A stretch of DNA of 64,000 nucleotides from Haematococcus lacustris (GCA_030144725.1 JASKMD010000003.1:12279576-12343575), one strand, 5' to 3'. Counted from the first letter of the stretch, positions 1-10,795 are shown. Numbers and translations are program-made. Notes: generated from the letters alone by a model not told the origin.

Positions 1-229
1 GGTCAGGGTCAGGGTCAGAGTCAGGGTCGGGGTAGTAGTAGTTGTTACACTAAAGAGGCAGGGCTTGAATGGATACAAGCCAACCTCCGAAGGTAAAAAG
101 CCGAAGAGTTGAACTGAACGTCAAGCAAAAGAGGGAAACAAACTAGGAGAAGAGAACTCGGGGACCAAAGGAATAGGAGCTTATAGAGAAGAGGTAAATA
201 CTGGGACACGTGCTAAGGGAGACAGGAAG

Positions 230-1330
230 GTTAAGGCTGAGCTTGAAGGATGGGCTGGAGGAGGTAGGGTGACCAACGAGGGGTCCAGGTGGGTGAGGGG
301 CTAAGGGAGGTAGGAGGGGGAGGGTCAAAGGCTGAGCTTGAAGGAGGGGCTGGAGGAGGTAGGGTGACCAACGAGGGGTCCAGTGGGTGAGGGGCTAAGG
401 GAGGGAGGAGGGGGAGGGTCAAAGGCTGAGCTTGAAGGAGGGGTTGGAGGAGGTAGGGTGACCAACGAGGGGTCCAGGTGGGTGAGGGGCTAAGGGTGGG
501 AGGAGGGGGAGGGTCAAAGGCTGAGCTTGAAGGAGGGGCTGGAGGAGGTAGGGTGACCAACGAGGGGTCCAGTGGGTGAGGGGCTAAGGGAGGGAGGAGG
601 GGGAGGGTCAAAGGCTGAGCTTGAAGGAGGGGTTGGAGGAGGTAGGGTGACCAACGAGGGGTCCAGGTGGGTGAGGGGCTAAGGGTGGGAGGAGGGGGAG
701 GGTCAAAGGCTGAGCTTGAAGGAGGGGTTGGAGGAGGTAGGGTGACCAACGAGGGGTCCAGGTGGGTGAGGGGCTAAGGGAGGGAGGAGGGGGAGGGTTA
801 AAGGCTGAGCTTGAAGGAGGGGCTGGAGGAGGTAGGGTGACCAACGAGGGGTCCAGGTGGGTGAGGGGCTAAGGGAGGGAGGAGGGGGAGGGTCAAAGGC
901 TGAGCTTGAAGGAGGGGCTGGAGGAGGTAGGGTGACCAACGAGGGGTCCAGGTGGGTGAGGGGCTAAGGGAGGGAGGAGGGGGAGGGTCAAAGGCTGAGC
1001 TTGAAGGAGGGGCTGGAGGAGGTAGGGTGACCAACGAGGGGTCCAGGTTGGTGAGGGGCCAAGGGAGGTAGGAGGGGGAGGGTCAAAGGCTGAGCTTGAA
1101 GGAGGAGCTGGAGGAGGTAGGGTGACCAACGAGGGGTCCAGGTGGGTGAGGGGCTAAGGGAGGGAGGAGGGGGAGGGTCAAAGGCTGAGCTTGATGGAGG
1201 GGCTGGAGAAGGAAGGGTGATCAACGAGGGGTCCAGGTGGGTGAGGGGCTAAGGGAGGTAGGAGGGGGAGGGTCAAAGGCTGAGCTTGATGGAGGGGCTG
1301 GAGGAGGAAGGGTGATCAACGAGGGTTCAG
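230..1330. repeat. Minisatellite, ~95-bp unit, about 11 copies
   Basis: Head-to-tail copies of a purine-rich unit. Each contains AAAGGCTGAGCTTGAAGGAG, then a GGAGGAGGTAGGGTGACC stretch, an AACGAGGGGTCCAG stretch and a GGGAGGGAGGAGGGGGAGGG tract. Copies differ by single substitutions and one-base indels. No stop-free frame crosses the array on the purine strand, and the proline/serine-rich frames on the other strand are low complexity. I see no gene here. Confidence 0.95.
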
Positions 1331-1334
1331 GTCG

Positions 1335-1560
1335 AAGATGAGGGTAGGGGTGGTGATGGAGATGGGGGTGTATGTGGCGATGGGGGGTGGGGAGTAGGTG
1401 AAGAGGCAAGTGTAGGTGAAGAAGGCGGTGGAGGTGAACATGGAGGTGGAGGTGAAGATGGAGGTGGAGATGGAGGTGAAGAAGGAGGTGGAGGTGTAGT
1501 GGAAGATGGAGGTGGAGGTGAAGAAGGAGGTGGAGGTGATGAGCAGGAGGAGGTGGTGGA
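1335..1560. repeat. Purine-rich GGTGGAGGTGAAGA-type repeat
   Basis: Irregular short repeats of GGAGGTGAAGA/GGTGGAGATGGA bridge the 95-bp and the 58-bp minisatellites. Nothing suggests coding. Confidence 0.85.
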
Positions 1561-2108
1561 CATGGCTGCGCGATATGCCATATGTCCGCGTGGGCTGCTA
1601 GCAGGAGGAGGTGGTGGACATGGCTGCGCGATATGCCATATGTCCGCGAGGGCTGCTAGCAGGAGGAGGCGGTAGACATGGCTCCGCGATATGCCATATG
1701 TCCGCGTGGGCTGCTAGCAGGAGGAGGTGGTGGACATGGCTGCGCGATATGCCATATGTCCGCGTGGGCTGCTAGCAGGAGGAGGTGGTGGACATGGCTG
1801 CGCGATATGCCATATGTCCGCGAGGGCTGCTAGCAGGAGGAGGTGGTGGACATGGCTGCGCGATATGCCATATGTCCGCGTGGGCTGCTAGCAGGAGGAG
1901 GTGGTGGACATGGCTGCGCGATATGCCATATGTCCGCGTGGGCTGCTAGCAGGAGGAGGTGGTGGACATGGCTGCGCGATATGCCATATGTCCGCGTGGG
2001 CTGCTAGCAGGAGGAGGTGGTGGACATGGCTGCGCGATATGCCATATGTCCGCGTGGGCTGCTAGCAGGAGGAGGTGGTGGACATGGCTGCGCGATATGC
2101 CATATGTC
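1555..2108. repeat. Minisatellite, 58-bp unit, about 9.5 copies
   Basis: Near-identical copies, each starting with CATGGCTGCGCGATATGCC and ending in a CTGCTAGCAGGAGGAGG segment. Copy starts at 1561, 1619 and 1677 give the 58-bp period. The unit contains the near-palindrome GATATGCCATATGTC. The array passes into a (GGTCAG)n stretch at 2108-2137 and directly abuts the truncated Fanzor sequence that follows. Confidence 0.95.
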
Positions 2109-2139
2109 GGGGTCAGGGTCAGGGTCAGGGTCAGGTATG

Positions 2140-3205
2140 CACCACCACCACTTGCCTGGGTTGGAATAGTGTTGCTGCATGGCGACTGCTAGCTGCATGG
2201 AGTGGTGGCTGATGGTGTTGTGGTCCCCAGTCAGCTTGGTGCTGCCCATCTGCTGCAGCTTGGCTAGTAGCTCCTGGTTGCTGGGGTCGTCAAAGGCAGG
2301 CTTGAGGATGAAGTGCTTGTTCTGCCTAGCGCGGCCAAGCCGACGCTGCAGCTGGTTGTAGGGGTGAGGAAATTGGAGTTGGCAAAGTACATGCAGAATA
2401 CCTTGCTGCTGCTGCAGCATCATTGGATCTTCGCTGTCAAGGGGCATAGGTGGCCCAGTGGGTGCTGCCGGTGGGGGGTGGCGGGCAGCAAGGCGGGCAC
2501 TGGGTGGCCGCAGCGTGGGTGGTGCTGGGGCAGGCTCTGGCTCAGGCTCTGGCTCCGGCTCCGGCTCAGCCTCAGGATCCCAGTCTATGTCCATGGCTGC
2601 TGGCTGGGCAGGGACACGCAGGGGGGAGTGGGGATAGGGGGGCAGCATCCAGTGCACGGGGAGGCTGCACGGCTGGAGGAAGAGGGGCGCTGCGGAACCC
2701 CGGGGAGGGGTGGCCCACCAGGCATGTCAGCAATATGCGCAACACATACAAAGACGCGATGACGCGGAGCTGGCTGTGCACCCCAGCCCTCAGCCATGTG
2801 CCATCAGCTTGCGCTTGGTTTTCTTGCACCCGCGCAGCACGGCGCCACCCGGGACTTTGATGACCTGCAGCCAATTACAATCAACATTTTGACAGGCCGG
2901 CACACAATGCGGGGACACAAACAGTGCGGGGACACAAACAGTGTTGGGGCATACAAGGCGGGGGGGGCGGGTGCGCACCTGTCGTCGCCGGGTTTTCCAT
3001 TCAGCCCTTCGCTCCTCGCGTTGTTTGCCTGGAGGGGTGCTAGGACCTGCGCTGGCATGAACGGAAGCGATGTGAGCAGCGCGGAGCTCACCGGACTGCA
3101 CAGTTGCAGCGGACCACACTGCGACTACGACGAACCTCGTTTTCCCGGGCTTTCAATCGGAAGCGGCTCTTGCTCCGCGGCACTGGGCCGCTTCCTCGGA
3201 GGCAT
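2140..3205 (-). pseudogene. Fanzor-like nuclease, N-terminal part only (family 4)
   Basis: The likely start is the ATG at 3203-3205, giving a basic N-terminus (MPPRKRPSAAEQEP), with a first exon to about 3136 followed by GT. Further down, the frame ending near 2140 carries an EPEPEP/APAP linker. It then has a segment (NQELLAKLQQMGSTKLTGDH ... NTI ... NPGK) that aligns with the family-2 Fanzor copies at 34.1 kb (ITAKLVELDKTELLGDSNTI ... FANPGK). Several frame changes separate the pieces, so this is either multi-exon or decayed. After NPGK comes (GGTCAG)n and the 58-bp minisatellite in place of the catalytic half. No RuvC motif remains. Family-4 assignment rests on similarity to family 2 within this window. 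A functional role is unlikely. Confidence 0.6.
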
Positions 3206-3835
3206 TGCGCCACTAGGCTCATATCTACTAAAACCTGCTGATACCTACTAATACCCAGGAGGCGATGTCACTCACTCTCGCACTTCCGAAGGGCTCTCCT
3301 CCAAAGGGCATGAGTGACAAGCCAGTGTGGTTATGTGTGAGTTTCAGCATGCTGCCTACAGTCATTGGGACAGTGTTTTCAAGGTATGCAAGCTCGCTAA
3401 CAAGGGGTTTGTGTTTGATAAACAAATACTCACTGGTGGGGTCAGTGTGTGTGTGCAATACAGCATACAGTGTGTGTGTGCAATCCCAGCTTCTTCAGCA
3501 ACGCATGGGCAGGGCATGGGAGTGGCATGTTCTTCAGCATACAAAAGCTTGGGGATGCAGAAACGAGTGTCATACATTGGCCATACGCGTGCAATGCCTT
3601 GTACACCACTTTACATGAAACGTTGGTCATGATCCACAACCCATGCACTCGTCTCCATGCTCCATGCTCTAATAACTGATCAAGCGGTGTGACTAAGTAG
3701 CCAAGCCATGCATCCCATCTATCCCAGGTGGGAAGCAGGAGCTCTGGATCACATCCAACAACATACCCACACATCGTTCCATCTCGGCCCGGCAACCTGG
3801 AGCACAGCTATCGTCCGCAGCAGGCTGGCTGCAGT
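3206..3835. other. Intergenic, no gene seen
   Basis: Short frames only, on both strands, without recognisable domains. A GTGTGTGTGCAATACAGCAT motif is repeated around 3446-3485. Confidence 0.6.
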
Positions 3836-4052
3836 CGAGCAAAACTTGCTCAACAAGGAGCAACATGCTTGACTGCGGGTAATCTCACTCAGCTACTACA
3901 AACAAGTTGTGGTAGCCTCGGTCGCACCCTTGATGACTGCAAACCCCACACCGGTGGCACGTTACTTGGGCAACCCCATGACCACTGGGCACCTCATCAA
4001 AACTAACAGCTTGATGCTTGAAAGGCTTACAGCCTGTGCAAACCACTAGGGC
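3836..4052 (-). ncRNA. Candidate guide (omega) RNA / 3' end, family 1
   Basis: A segment of about 215 bp after the Fanzor stop, conserved in copies B (24614-24830) and C (31448-31637) and in part as two solo copies (26.44 and 27.82 kb). Just after the stop, AGGC-TTACA-GCCT can pair. Further on, CATCAA pairs with TTGATG across ~10 nt. Position fits Fanzor guide RNA; no direct evidence of transcription. Confidence 0.4.
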
Positions 4053-4870
4053 CTACGCATTGTTGCGGGCCCGACCATCAATGCCCCGCCGGTACTCTGC
4101 AGCCCGGTGCAGCCTCTGCCTGCCCTTGGGCAGCCGGTCATTGACCAGCTTGTAGCGCTGCTGGTACTCCTTGCCAACGGGGGGCAGGGCCTTCAGGTCA
4201 GTCCAGCTGCACAGCTCCAGGGGGCGCTGCTTGCTCTCCCCAATGCGCTGGAAGTTGAGGCACGGGTTGGTGTCCCGGTCCAGCCACCTGCCCCATGGGG
4301 GGGCCTGGGGTCGTGGCACTGGGCCAGGTGGGGGCTGGGCTGGGGGCTGGTCCTGGGCAGGGGGAGGTGGAGGGGGGTCCTCGGCAAGGAGGGCCTGGGC
4401 AGGTGGCTCCTGGGCAAGGAGGGCCTGGGCAGGGGCAGGGGGGTCCTGGGCAAGGGGGGCTGGGGGAGGGGGAGGGGGAGGGGGGTTGGGCGGCACCTCA
4501 TGGCACCACTTCAGGCCCCGCACACACTTAGCGTGCCGCAGGCTCCAGGCTGGGCGCAACAGCCGGTGGTTGACCTGGCCTGCTGGGGGTACCCAGTCTG
4601 CGGGCCTAGGGCGGTCATCTGGCAGGTGCAGCTCACACGGCTGGCGGGCGTGCACAGACGAGCTTACATGGCTGGTGCGGAACTCATCCACGATCACAAG
4701 CCTGTCAGGCCTGGGATCCGTGCTGGGCCTGCTGGGCTGCTCCACCACCTTGCGAAACCCCGCCTGCACCGCCCCCGCCTTCCACCCACCCTGGCTGAAG
4801 TTGCCCGCTCCCAGGAACACCGCGACTCCCCTCTCTTGGTGGTAGTGCTGGCGTGACACCCACTTCATCC
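4053..4870 (-). pseudogene. Fanzor nuclease C-terminal half (family 1, copy A)
   Basis: A TnpB/Fanzor-type RNA-guided DNA endonuclease fragment. The frame has, in order: GVAVFLGAGNFSQGGWKAG (the strand-rich segment before RuvC-II), VIVDEFRTSHVSS (RuvC-II, with the catalytic glutamate), a region with CELHLP and GLKWCHEV where the zinc finger should be, a long Pro/Ala/Gln linker, then WLDRDTNPCLNFQRIGESKQ (RuvC-III aspartate). It ends in a basic tail with stop at 4053. The usual first CxxC after FRTS is replaced by VSS. The N-terminal and RuvC-I regions are missing, with the GC array in their place. It is probably inactive. Confidence 0.75.
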
Positions 4871-4886
4871 CATTCACCACCTGCAG

Positions 4887-5685
4887 GTCAGGGTCGGGTC
4901 GGGTCGGGTCGGGTCGGGTCGGGTCGGGTCGGGTCGGGTCGGGTCGGGTCGGGTCGGGTCGGGTCGGGTCGGGTCGGGTCGGGTCGGGTCGGGTCGGGTC
5001 GGGTCGGGTCGGGTCGGGGCGGGTCGGGGCGGGTCGGGGCGGGTCGGGGCGGGTCGGGGCGGGTCGGGGCGGGTCGGGGCGGGTCGGGGCGGGTCGGGGG
5101 CGGGTCGGGGGCGGGTCGGGGGCGGGTCGGGGGCGGGTCGGGGGCGGGGCGGGGGCGGGGCGGGGGCGGGGCGGGGGCGGGGCGGGGGCGGGGCGGGGGC
5201 GGGGCGGGGGCGGGGCGGGGGCGGGGCGGGGGCGGGGCGGGGGCGGGGCGGGGGCGGGGCGGGGGCGGGGCGGGGGCGGGGCGGGGGCGGGGCGGGGGCG
5301 GGGCGGGGGCGGGGCGGGGGCGGGGCGGGGGCGGGGCGGGGGCGGGGCGGGGGCGGGGCGGGGGCGGGGCGGGGGCGGGGCGGGGCGGGGCGGGGCGGGG
5401 GCGGGGCGGGGGCGGGGCGGGGGCGGGGCGGGGGCGGGGGCGGGGCGGGGGCGGGGCGGGGGCGGGGCGGGGGCGGGGCGGGGGCGGGGCGGGGGCGGGG
5501 CGGGGGCGGGGCGGGGGCGGGGCGGGGGCGGGGCGGGGGCGGGGCGGGGGCGGGGCGGGGGCGGGGCGGGGGCGGGGCGGCGGGGCGGGGCGGGGGCGGG
5601 GCGGGGGCGGGGCGGGGGCGGGGCGGGGGCGGGGCGGGGGCGGGGCGGGGGCGGGGCGGGGCGGGGCGGGGCGGGGCGGGGCGGA
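4887..5685. repeat. Graded GC array: GGGTC to GGGGCGGGTC to GGGGGCGGGGC to GGGGC
   Basis: The array changes unit along its length. It is (GGGTC)n to about 5019, a 10-bp GGGGCGGGTC unit to about 5095, an 11-bp GGGGGCGGGTC unit to about 5145, then 11-bp GGGGGCGGGGC units with occasional 5-bp GGGGC slips to 5685. All six frames are open only because the unit lacks stops. It sits where the middle of Fanzor copy A should be. Confidence 0.95.
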
Positions 5686-5929
5686 CCTTCTTGCAAAAGC
5701 AACGGAGGAGCAATGTCGTGTGGACCACACTGCGTCGCGTCGTGAGGGGGGCCTAGCCTTCCGTCGAGCTTACTGGCTTACCGGCTGCACGTGACGGGGC
5801 GCTTCCTTTTCGGCGGCATCTCAGGGATCCAGCAACACCATCATAGCTGAGAGGCCGTGCTGGAGGGCGCATCAGGTCGCCATCCATCCGACTGGGGCGG
5901 AAATGGTATCCATTACAATATATCCATTA

Positions 5930-6660
5930 CTGCACTGCATTTACATCCAGTCCAGATATGTCCTAGCTGAACAGCCAGGCTGGACTGCTCTCATGAGCTG
6001 GAGCTCTGCTCCTGGTCCACCTGTTTGCCGCACCTCAGGCTGAATCAAACATCTGCAAGGTTGGCTGCAGGCGGGGCACATGGGCAGGGCTAATCCTCAG
6101 GTGTCCTCAACTAACAGAAAACCTACCCCTGGTAATCAAAACGACGCCGCGTCTCAGCCACGTGATAAAGCACTCTATCAGCCCCGGATAAAGCACTCTA
6201 TCAGCTACGGGGTGAAGCGTGTTTCATTAATTCCCGTGCATTGTGCTGAGCGCAATGGCGGCTGAAATCTCAACATTTAAATTCATGCGTGTATTGCTCA
6301 TGCGGGCCTCGCCGCGACCGACCGCCGCGACCGACGTGGCCCAGTAGCCCCTGCAAACAGTCAGGGACAGTCGCCGCAGTAAAAATGGTCATCACGGCAT
6401 GCCAAACAGATGCAACTGAGCAGTACAACATGTGACAACACCCACCCATGCTCGGAGATATACAAGGCTGCTGCGATGCTTGACCCCTTCGAGAGCAGTA
6501 CTGATGACTTGGCCTCAACAAAACCTCACAAGGTGTGTAGGCCATTGCTGTGTTACCTTGCTGGGCAGGTTGGGGCCGATCCCTCATGCCCGCCTTGCGC
6601 TTGCGTGTCGAGCTCGTGTTCATCTTCGTTGTTGTCCGTCTTGCAATGACTTGCTAGGGC
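5930..6660. other. Intergenic, no gene seen
   Basis: No supported frame. A small direct duplication of GATAAAGCACTCTATCAG lies at 6164-6181 and 6187-6204. Confidence 0.6.
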
Positions 6661-6995
6661 CAAGGGGGGCGGGGTAGGGGTGGCGGGGTTGAGAGGGGCT
6701 GGGAGGGGGTGGGAAGGGGTGGGAGGGGGTGGGAGGGGGTGGCGGGGGTGGAAGGGGCTGGGAGGTGGGAGGGGCTGGGAGGGGGTGGGAAGGGTTGGCG
6801 GGGCAGTGAGGGGCTTAGGAGGGGGTGGGAGGGGCTGGGAAGGGGTGGGAAGGGGTGGGAAGGGGTGGGAGGGGGTGGGAGGGGGTGGCGGGGCAGTGAG
6901 GGGGCTGGGTGGGGGTGGAAGGGGCTGGGAGGCTTCTGCGGGGGCTAGGAGGTGGTGGGGCTGCAAGGGGGTGCGAGGGGGCAGGGTCCAGGCGG
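6660..6995. repeat. Purine-rich GGGAGGGGGTGG-type minisatellite
   Basis: Irregular 12-bp-like units (GGGAGGGGGTGG, GGGAAGGGGTGG, with GGCGGGGCAGTGAGGGGCT inserts). It is strand-asymmetric, with G/A on the + strand. Gly- and Pro-rich frames through it are artefacts of composition. Confidence 0.9.
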
Positions 6996-7844
6996 TCGGA
7001 GTAGGCTAGTCAACTCTGCAAGGCAGAGTCGGGTCACGCCAAAGTCAATTACGGCGGGCCTGATTGATAAATTGCCGTGCTTTCTTTTCCAGCAGCTGTG
7101 TCGTAGAGTTACGCACAGTTCAGTGACTCGAAATTCTAGAAAGTCACAGTGGTCAGCTTACAACATGCCGATTTGTGCAAGGAGGTACTTTTCTGTGTGA
7201 CTGGCGTGAGAGAGGAACGCACCTCCCACATAAACCTGCGCGTTTGATGCAATGTCCAGTCATCACTAGCCCCACGACAGTGTTCCGACACCGCCAGCAC
7301 CAATGAAAGGCTCGCGGAGCAAGCCTGGCGGGCTGAATTAAGATTCTGGCTCGATAGCAGGCGCAGCTCCATCACTGATGCCATTACATACCACTAGAAA
7401 AATCGATAGTGAGCAGCTGAGGTGTGTCCGTGCTCGCTTGCGCCGGCATAGACTCTGATGCAAGGATTAACGCGCCGCTTGCCAGTAGATGCGGAGTGAT
7501 TCGCAGGTGCCAATGCAACAAACGCTACCGAAATCGGTGCACTTTGTAGCGAGTACTTGCATGAAGATTACCAACCCCATGTTGGGGACTCCTGACTAAC
7601 CCCCTTGCATCCGGGTTGCTTGTGGCTGCTTGTGTGGCATGCGTTCCTGGTGCTGGCCACCCAACACTCGATCCGATCCGATGGACGGTTCCGATGTAAG
7701 GTGATGGCTGGTTGCATGTTGGTGAAACCCCAAGTTGCTGTGAAAACCGAGACTGTTGCAGTGTAGGCCCCGCTTGCTCGGTCTAGGCTGCTGCAAGCTA
7801 GGCTATAGCAGCTCCAGGGCTGCAGTGTGAGTTTGGTACTTCCG
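6996..7844. other. Intergenic, no gene seen
   Basis: Only short frames without recognisable features. This is the presumed 3' flank of the NTF2-like gene that ends at 7845. Confidence 0.55.
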
Positions 7845-9151
7845 TCACATGTTGTTGCGTGCGTGCTTGGTCCACAGCCAGCTGGGCAGCAGGGCAGCCA
7901 TGGTGCGGTCGACCAGGAGTAGTCCAGCCTGCACTAGGCTGTTACCTGAGTTGAACAGCTGCAGCGCACCACCAGCCATGACCACCAGCCAGGACACAGC
8001 GAGTAAGGGACAACTGCATTGGCCTAAGGAAAGGGGCCAACAGCCACCATGCCCTGTTGCCTACCATGCCCTGCCCCACAGGGCCCCTGCCTGAGCATGC
8101 GTGCCTGCCCCCTGCTCTGCCCACCTGCAGCTGCCAGCTGGGCGCCCAGGGGCGCCCCTCAGGGACGGGCAGTGGGATGCCGATGCCGTACATCAAGCCA
8201 AAGGCACCGCCCAGGCCCCCTGTGTTGCCGATGCGCTGCACAGGCCATGGGGAGCAGGGGTGGGGAGCAGTGTGGGAGGCCGGGATCATGCAGCCAGCCT
8301 GGGCACATGCCCAGGGCCTGTGCACAGGGCCCATGCCTGGGGCCGATGCCCTGGGCGGATGCCCAACATGTTTGCCAGGACCCCTATCCTGCCCTTTGCG
8401 GTGATAGCTGGCTGGGCTTGATAGAATGCTGTGATGGCCAGCAATGCCGGCAGAGTCAGGGGCTGGCGCAGGGCAGCTGGCTAGGGTGGCTCGCAGCCTC
8501 CCCCTGTCGTCCCCATCCCTCCTCTCCCTTTGTGGTTGTCAATGACGGGGCTCTATTCCTCCCCCTGGCCCCCGGCTCCCCCCACCCAGCAAGCTTCTCC
8601 CCATCTGCTGCCCCACCCAACGCACAGCCGCTCCCTTCCTGCCAGCCCTCGACCGCCCAGGCCCCTGGCCCCCAAGGACTCTTCCCACAGGCCCCTTACC
8701 CTCAGCCGCCGGCACAGCTTTCCCCTGCCACCCTCTGGCACCCAAACCCGCTGCCACCTCCCTGCCCGCGGCCCCTACTCCCTTCTGCTTACCCGGTCCA
8801 TTACGTAGCCCATGGTGTGCCCCACCACCTTGCCCTGCTCGTTGAAGGTGAGGGAGGAGGTCTGCGGCGGCCCACGTACCCGCTGCAGCCAGCAGGCGCG
8901 GCACAGCTCGCTCAGTCACATGCCTGCCCCTGAAGTGCTACCTCACACAAACAGGGCCAGTGATGGCCCAGGAAGCAGCCGGAGTAGTTAGGAGAGTCCT
9001 GGCTGTAAGTGGAGGGGTGCCCTTTGGAAGTGAGGGCCAAGGTGCTGTAAGAGGAGAAACATGCGGTGTTGGCTCCGGCCCTACCTTCTTTGACGGAGGG
9101 ATCTCAAGTGGCAGCTTGCCCTTGAAGGGGCCCAGGTGCGTGCCCTCAGGC
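7845..9151 (-). CDS. NTF2/SnoaL-like conserved protein (partial exon model)
   Basis: A spliced minus-strand gene; identification is from remembered family patterns. Supported exons are 9151-9085 (GTHLGPFKGKLPLEIPPSKK, donor GTAGGG), 8882-8793 (RVRGPPQTSSLTFNEQGKVV ... HTMGYVMDR, donor GTAAGC), 8235-8125 (RIGNTGGLGGAFGLMYGIG ... PLPVPEGRPW) and a last exon 7928-7845 (LLLVDRTMAALLPSWLWTK, stop TGA). The first three join in frame. The order (GPFKG, LTFNEQGKVV, GYVMDR, GNTGGLGG) resembles plastid- or cyanobacteria-type NTF2-like fold proteins with a C-terminal extension. The joint between 8125 and 7928, where another exon near 8010-7950 is likely, is not resolved. The N-terminus upstream of 9151 was not found. 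No enzymatic function can be assigned. Confidence 0.5.
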
Positions 9152-10063
9152 CTGCAGCCAGGCCACCCCTGCACTACTTACCCTGCAGCTCAGGCCCCCC
9201 GGCTGCTGCAGCTCACAGCGCTGCGTGTCTGAGCAGAGCCAGTAACTGGTGTCAGGCACGAAGCGCAAGGAGGGCAACACCCAGCACAGCAAAAGCAATG
9301 CGCTGCCAGGGTGTGACAAGGCTGCATTGCCGTGTCTGAGCAGAGCCAGTGTAGCTTCAGCCTGTGTGTGAGTGCTGCTCCACACATCTGCTCCTAACCA
9401 GCCTTGCTGCCAGCTGTGGCATCACAGCTTGTTGGAGGCTGCTGACGAATGGTTGCTGCAGGCTGGTGGGGCCCAAAGCTGAAGAAGCACAAACCTAGCC
9501 CCTGCTCTGCCCGGGATGGATCAGCCGCAGACTGGTGTCAGGCACGAAGCGCAAGGAAATGCGGTGTCAGGGTCAAGGCTGCATTGCCTACTTAGGCCAC
9601 TGTATACCTGGCACACAGCCCTTGCCCTCACGCTGCTCTCATGACTCCCTTGCTGCTGAAGGGACCAGGGGGTGAGCTCGCCCCCCTGCTGCCCACCTAC
9701 ACCCACTGTTCCACAGCTGGTGCCTATCCCAGCGACTTGGCATCTGGGCAGCCTGCCCAGCCTGCCTTGTGGCTGCCACCCAGCATGCACACCTCAGGCT
9801 GAACCAAACACGGTTGGGCTCAAACGGGTCGACACGGAAATGATCTGCAAGTGTATCCGTAATGCAAGCATCAGCGTGGCAGCTGCAGGCAGGTCAGGCA
9901 CCCGCAGGCAGGTCAGGCAGCTGCAGGCAAGCTCCTCATGAGCGATAATGTGCCCTTGCCTACCTGCGGCAGCATTTCTGCCCTGTCTACCTGACCATAC
10001 CAGCCCTGGCTCCAAAGGCACAGCAGCAGCACGAGGCTGCTGAAGCACAGTGTGCACCATGCT
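9152..10063. repeat. Non-coding stretch with dispersed direct repeats
   Basis: ACTGGTGTCAGGCACGAAGC occurs near 9243 and again near 9532. GTGTCTGAGCAGAGCCAGT occurs near 9226 and 9332. AAGGCTGCATTGCC occurs near 9319 and 9566. The pattern suggests local duplication. GCAGGCAGGTCAGGCA is also repeated at 9890-9925. No gene is supported. Confidence 0.6.
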
Positions 10064-10170
10064 TCAGCGGCCTTGGCTTACATTGGGGCATGTTTGTCAG
10101 GCCAAACTGTCTAACCACCCCTCATGGGGTCAGGCAACCGTACATGGAGTAAGCACCCGCAGCCTCAGGG
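10064..10170 (+). mobile_element. Solo Fanzor family-3 3' end
   Basis: Aligns with the 3' non-coding part of the fragment at 21490-21600. Shared pieces are a CTTACATT/CTAACATT start, GGCATGTTTGTCAGGCC, a GGTCAGGCAACC-like block and CAGCCTCAGGGACAATGAGG. No coding part accompanies it. It is either a 5'-truncated or a non-autonomous copy. Confidence 0.5.
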
Positions 10171-10795
10171 ACAATGAGGCACACAGCGCACCTTGAGGCT
10201 GCTGCCAGCAAGACTGAGGGGTGGTGAGGGCAGCCATGAAGAGCAGGGTGCACCACAATCACAACGTGAAGGGGACCCACAGTACTGAGGACTCAGGTCT
10301 GGGAACGCCGTGTCCAGGTCAAGCGTGTCCAAGTTCTTGCGGAATGCTGCAGCATCCAGTGGCCCGATGAACGGTGCTGCGTGGTAGTGAAAGACGGGGC
10401 AGGCGCTAGGGGCATGGATAGCCATGGAACAAGGGCAGGGACCGGGGCCGCTGGGGGCGTGCCACACGTTCACGCCCGCGAGCACATCCCGCCCACCGGG
10501 GCGCCGGGCTGCTTTGGGGTGCGAGATGGGCACTTGAAGATGCGACAGTGACGCGACGGTGATGCGCTTATGACGTGAGAACAGCAAACAAGATCCTGCT
10601 CCCACCGGAGAATTCGAAGCTGCCTTCGTCCAGCTCGTCGCTCTTATGGACGCCAGCTGCAAGCACGCGCTTTGCCCGTGCGATCAGGTCATCGGGGGAA
10701 AGTGGGAACGAATGATTGGCCGCGACAGCGCGTTCATCCACAAACACGATGCGCTCGGTGCCTATCTTGTGATGCTCCATTCCTGCAGGCTCCAT
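10165..10795 (-). CDS. Unidentified protein, two-exon candidate
   Basis: Two minus-strand frames look protein-like rather than compositional. The first, starting at 10795, begins MEPAGMEHHKIGTERIVFVD and continues through DLIARAKRVLAAGVHKSDEL to FEFSG at about 10607, where GTGGGA could be a donor. The second, to the stop at 10165, contains RITVASLSHLQVPISHPKAA, then DVLAGVNVWHAPSG, then FHYHAAPFIGPLDAAAF. I do not recognise the family. The gap between them is too short for a usual intron in the simplest model, so the joint is uncertain and the C-terminal part may be non-coding. Confidence 0.3.

Larger units (their letters stand above)
3836..5930 (-). mobile_element. Fanzor element, family 1, copy A, with internal GC array
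   Basis: Reading leftward: a 5' leader shared with copy C (about 5930-5820), a basic first exon (start 5819, MPPKRKRPV, donor at 5781), an internal GC-rich array (4887-5685), a catalytic C-terminal frame (4860-4053), and a conserved 3' non-coding segment (4052-3836). Copies A, B and C share the 3' segment and the C-terminal frame. The left boundary is AAAACTTGCTC at 3841. No target-site duplication is evident. Confidence 0.7.

Noticed and set aside
1..60. GGTCAGGGTCAGGG at the window start as a telomere
   Set aside because: The unit is GGTCAG, not the plant/algal TTTAGGG or TTTTAGGG type, and it also occurs internally at 2108-2137 and 4886.
1555..2108. Regular 58-bp repeats resembling a CRISPR array
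   Set aside because: The units are contiguous, with no unique spacers and no cas genes, in a eukaryotic context. It is a minisatellite.
4053..5794. Very long Pro/Arg/Ala and Gly/Arg/Ala frames over 4.9-5.7 kb
   Set aside because: They are open only because the GC array contains no stop codon in any frame. Only the part left of 4870 on the minus strand has Fanzor motifs.
8049..8933. Plus-strand frame of 294 codons
   Set aside because: It is antisense to the NTF2-like exons, Pro/Cys/Ala-rich and without domain features.
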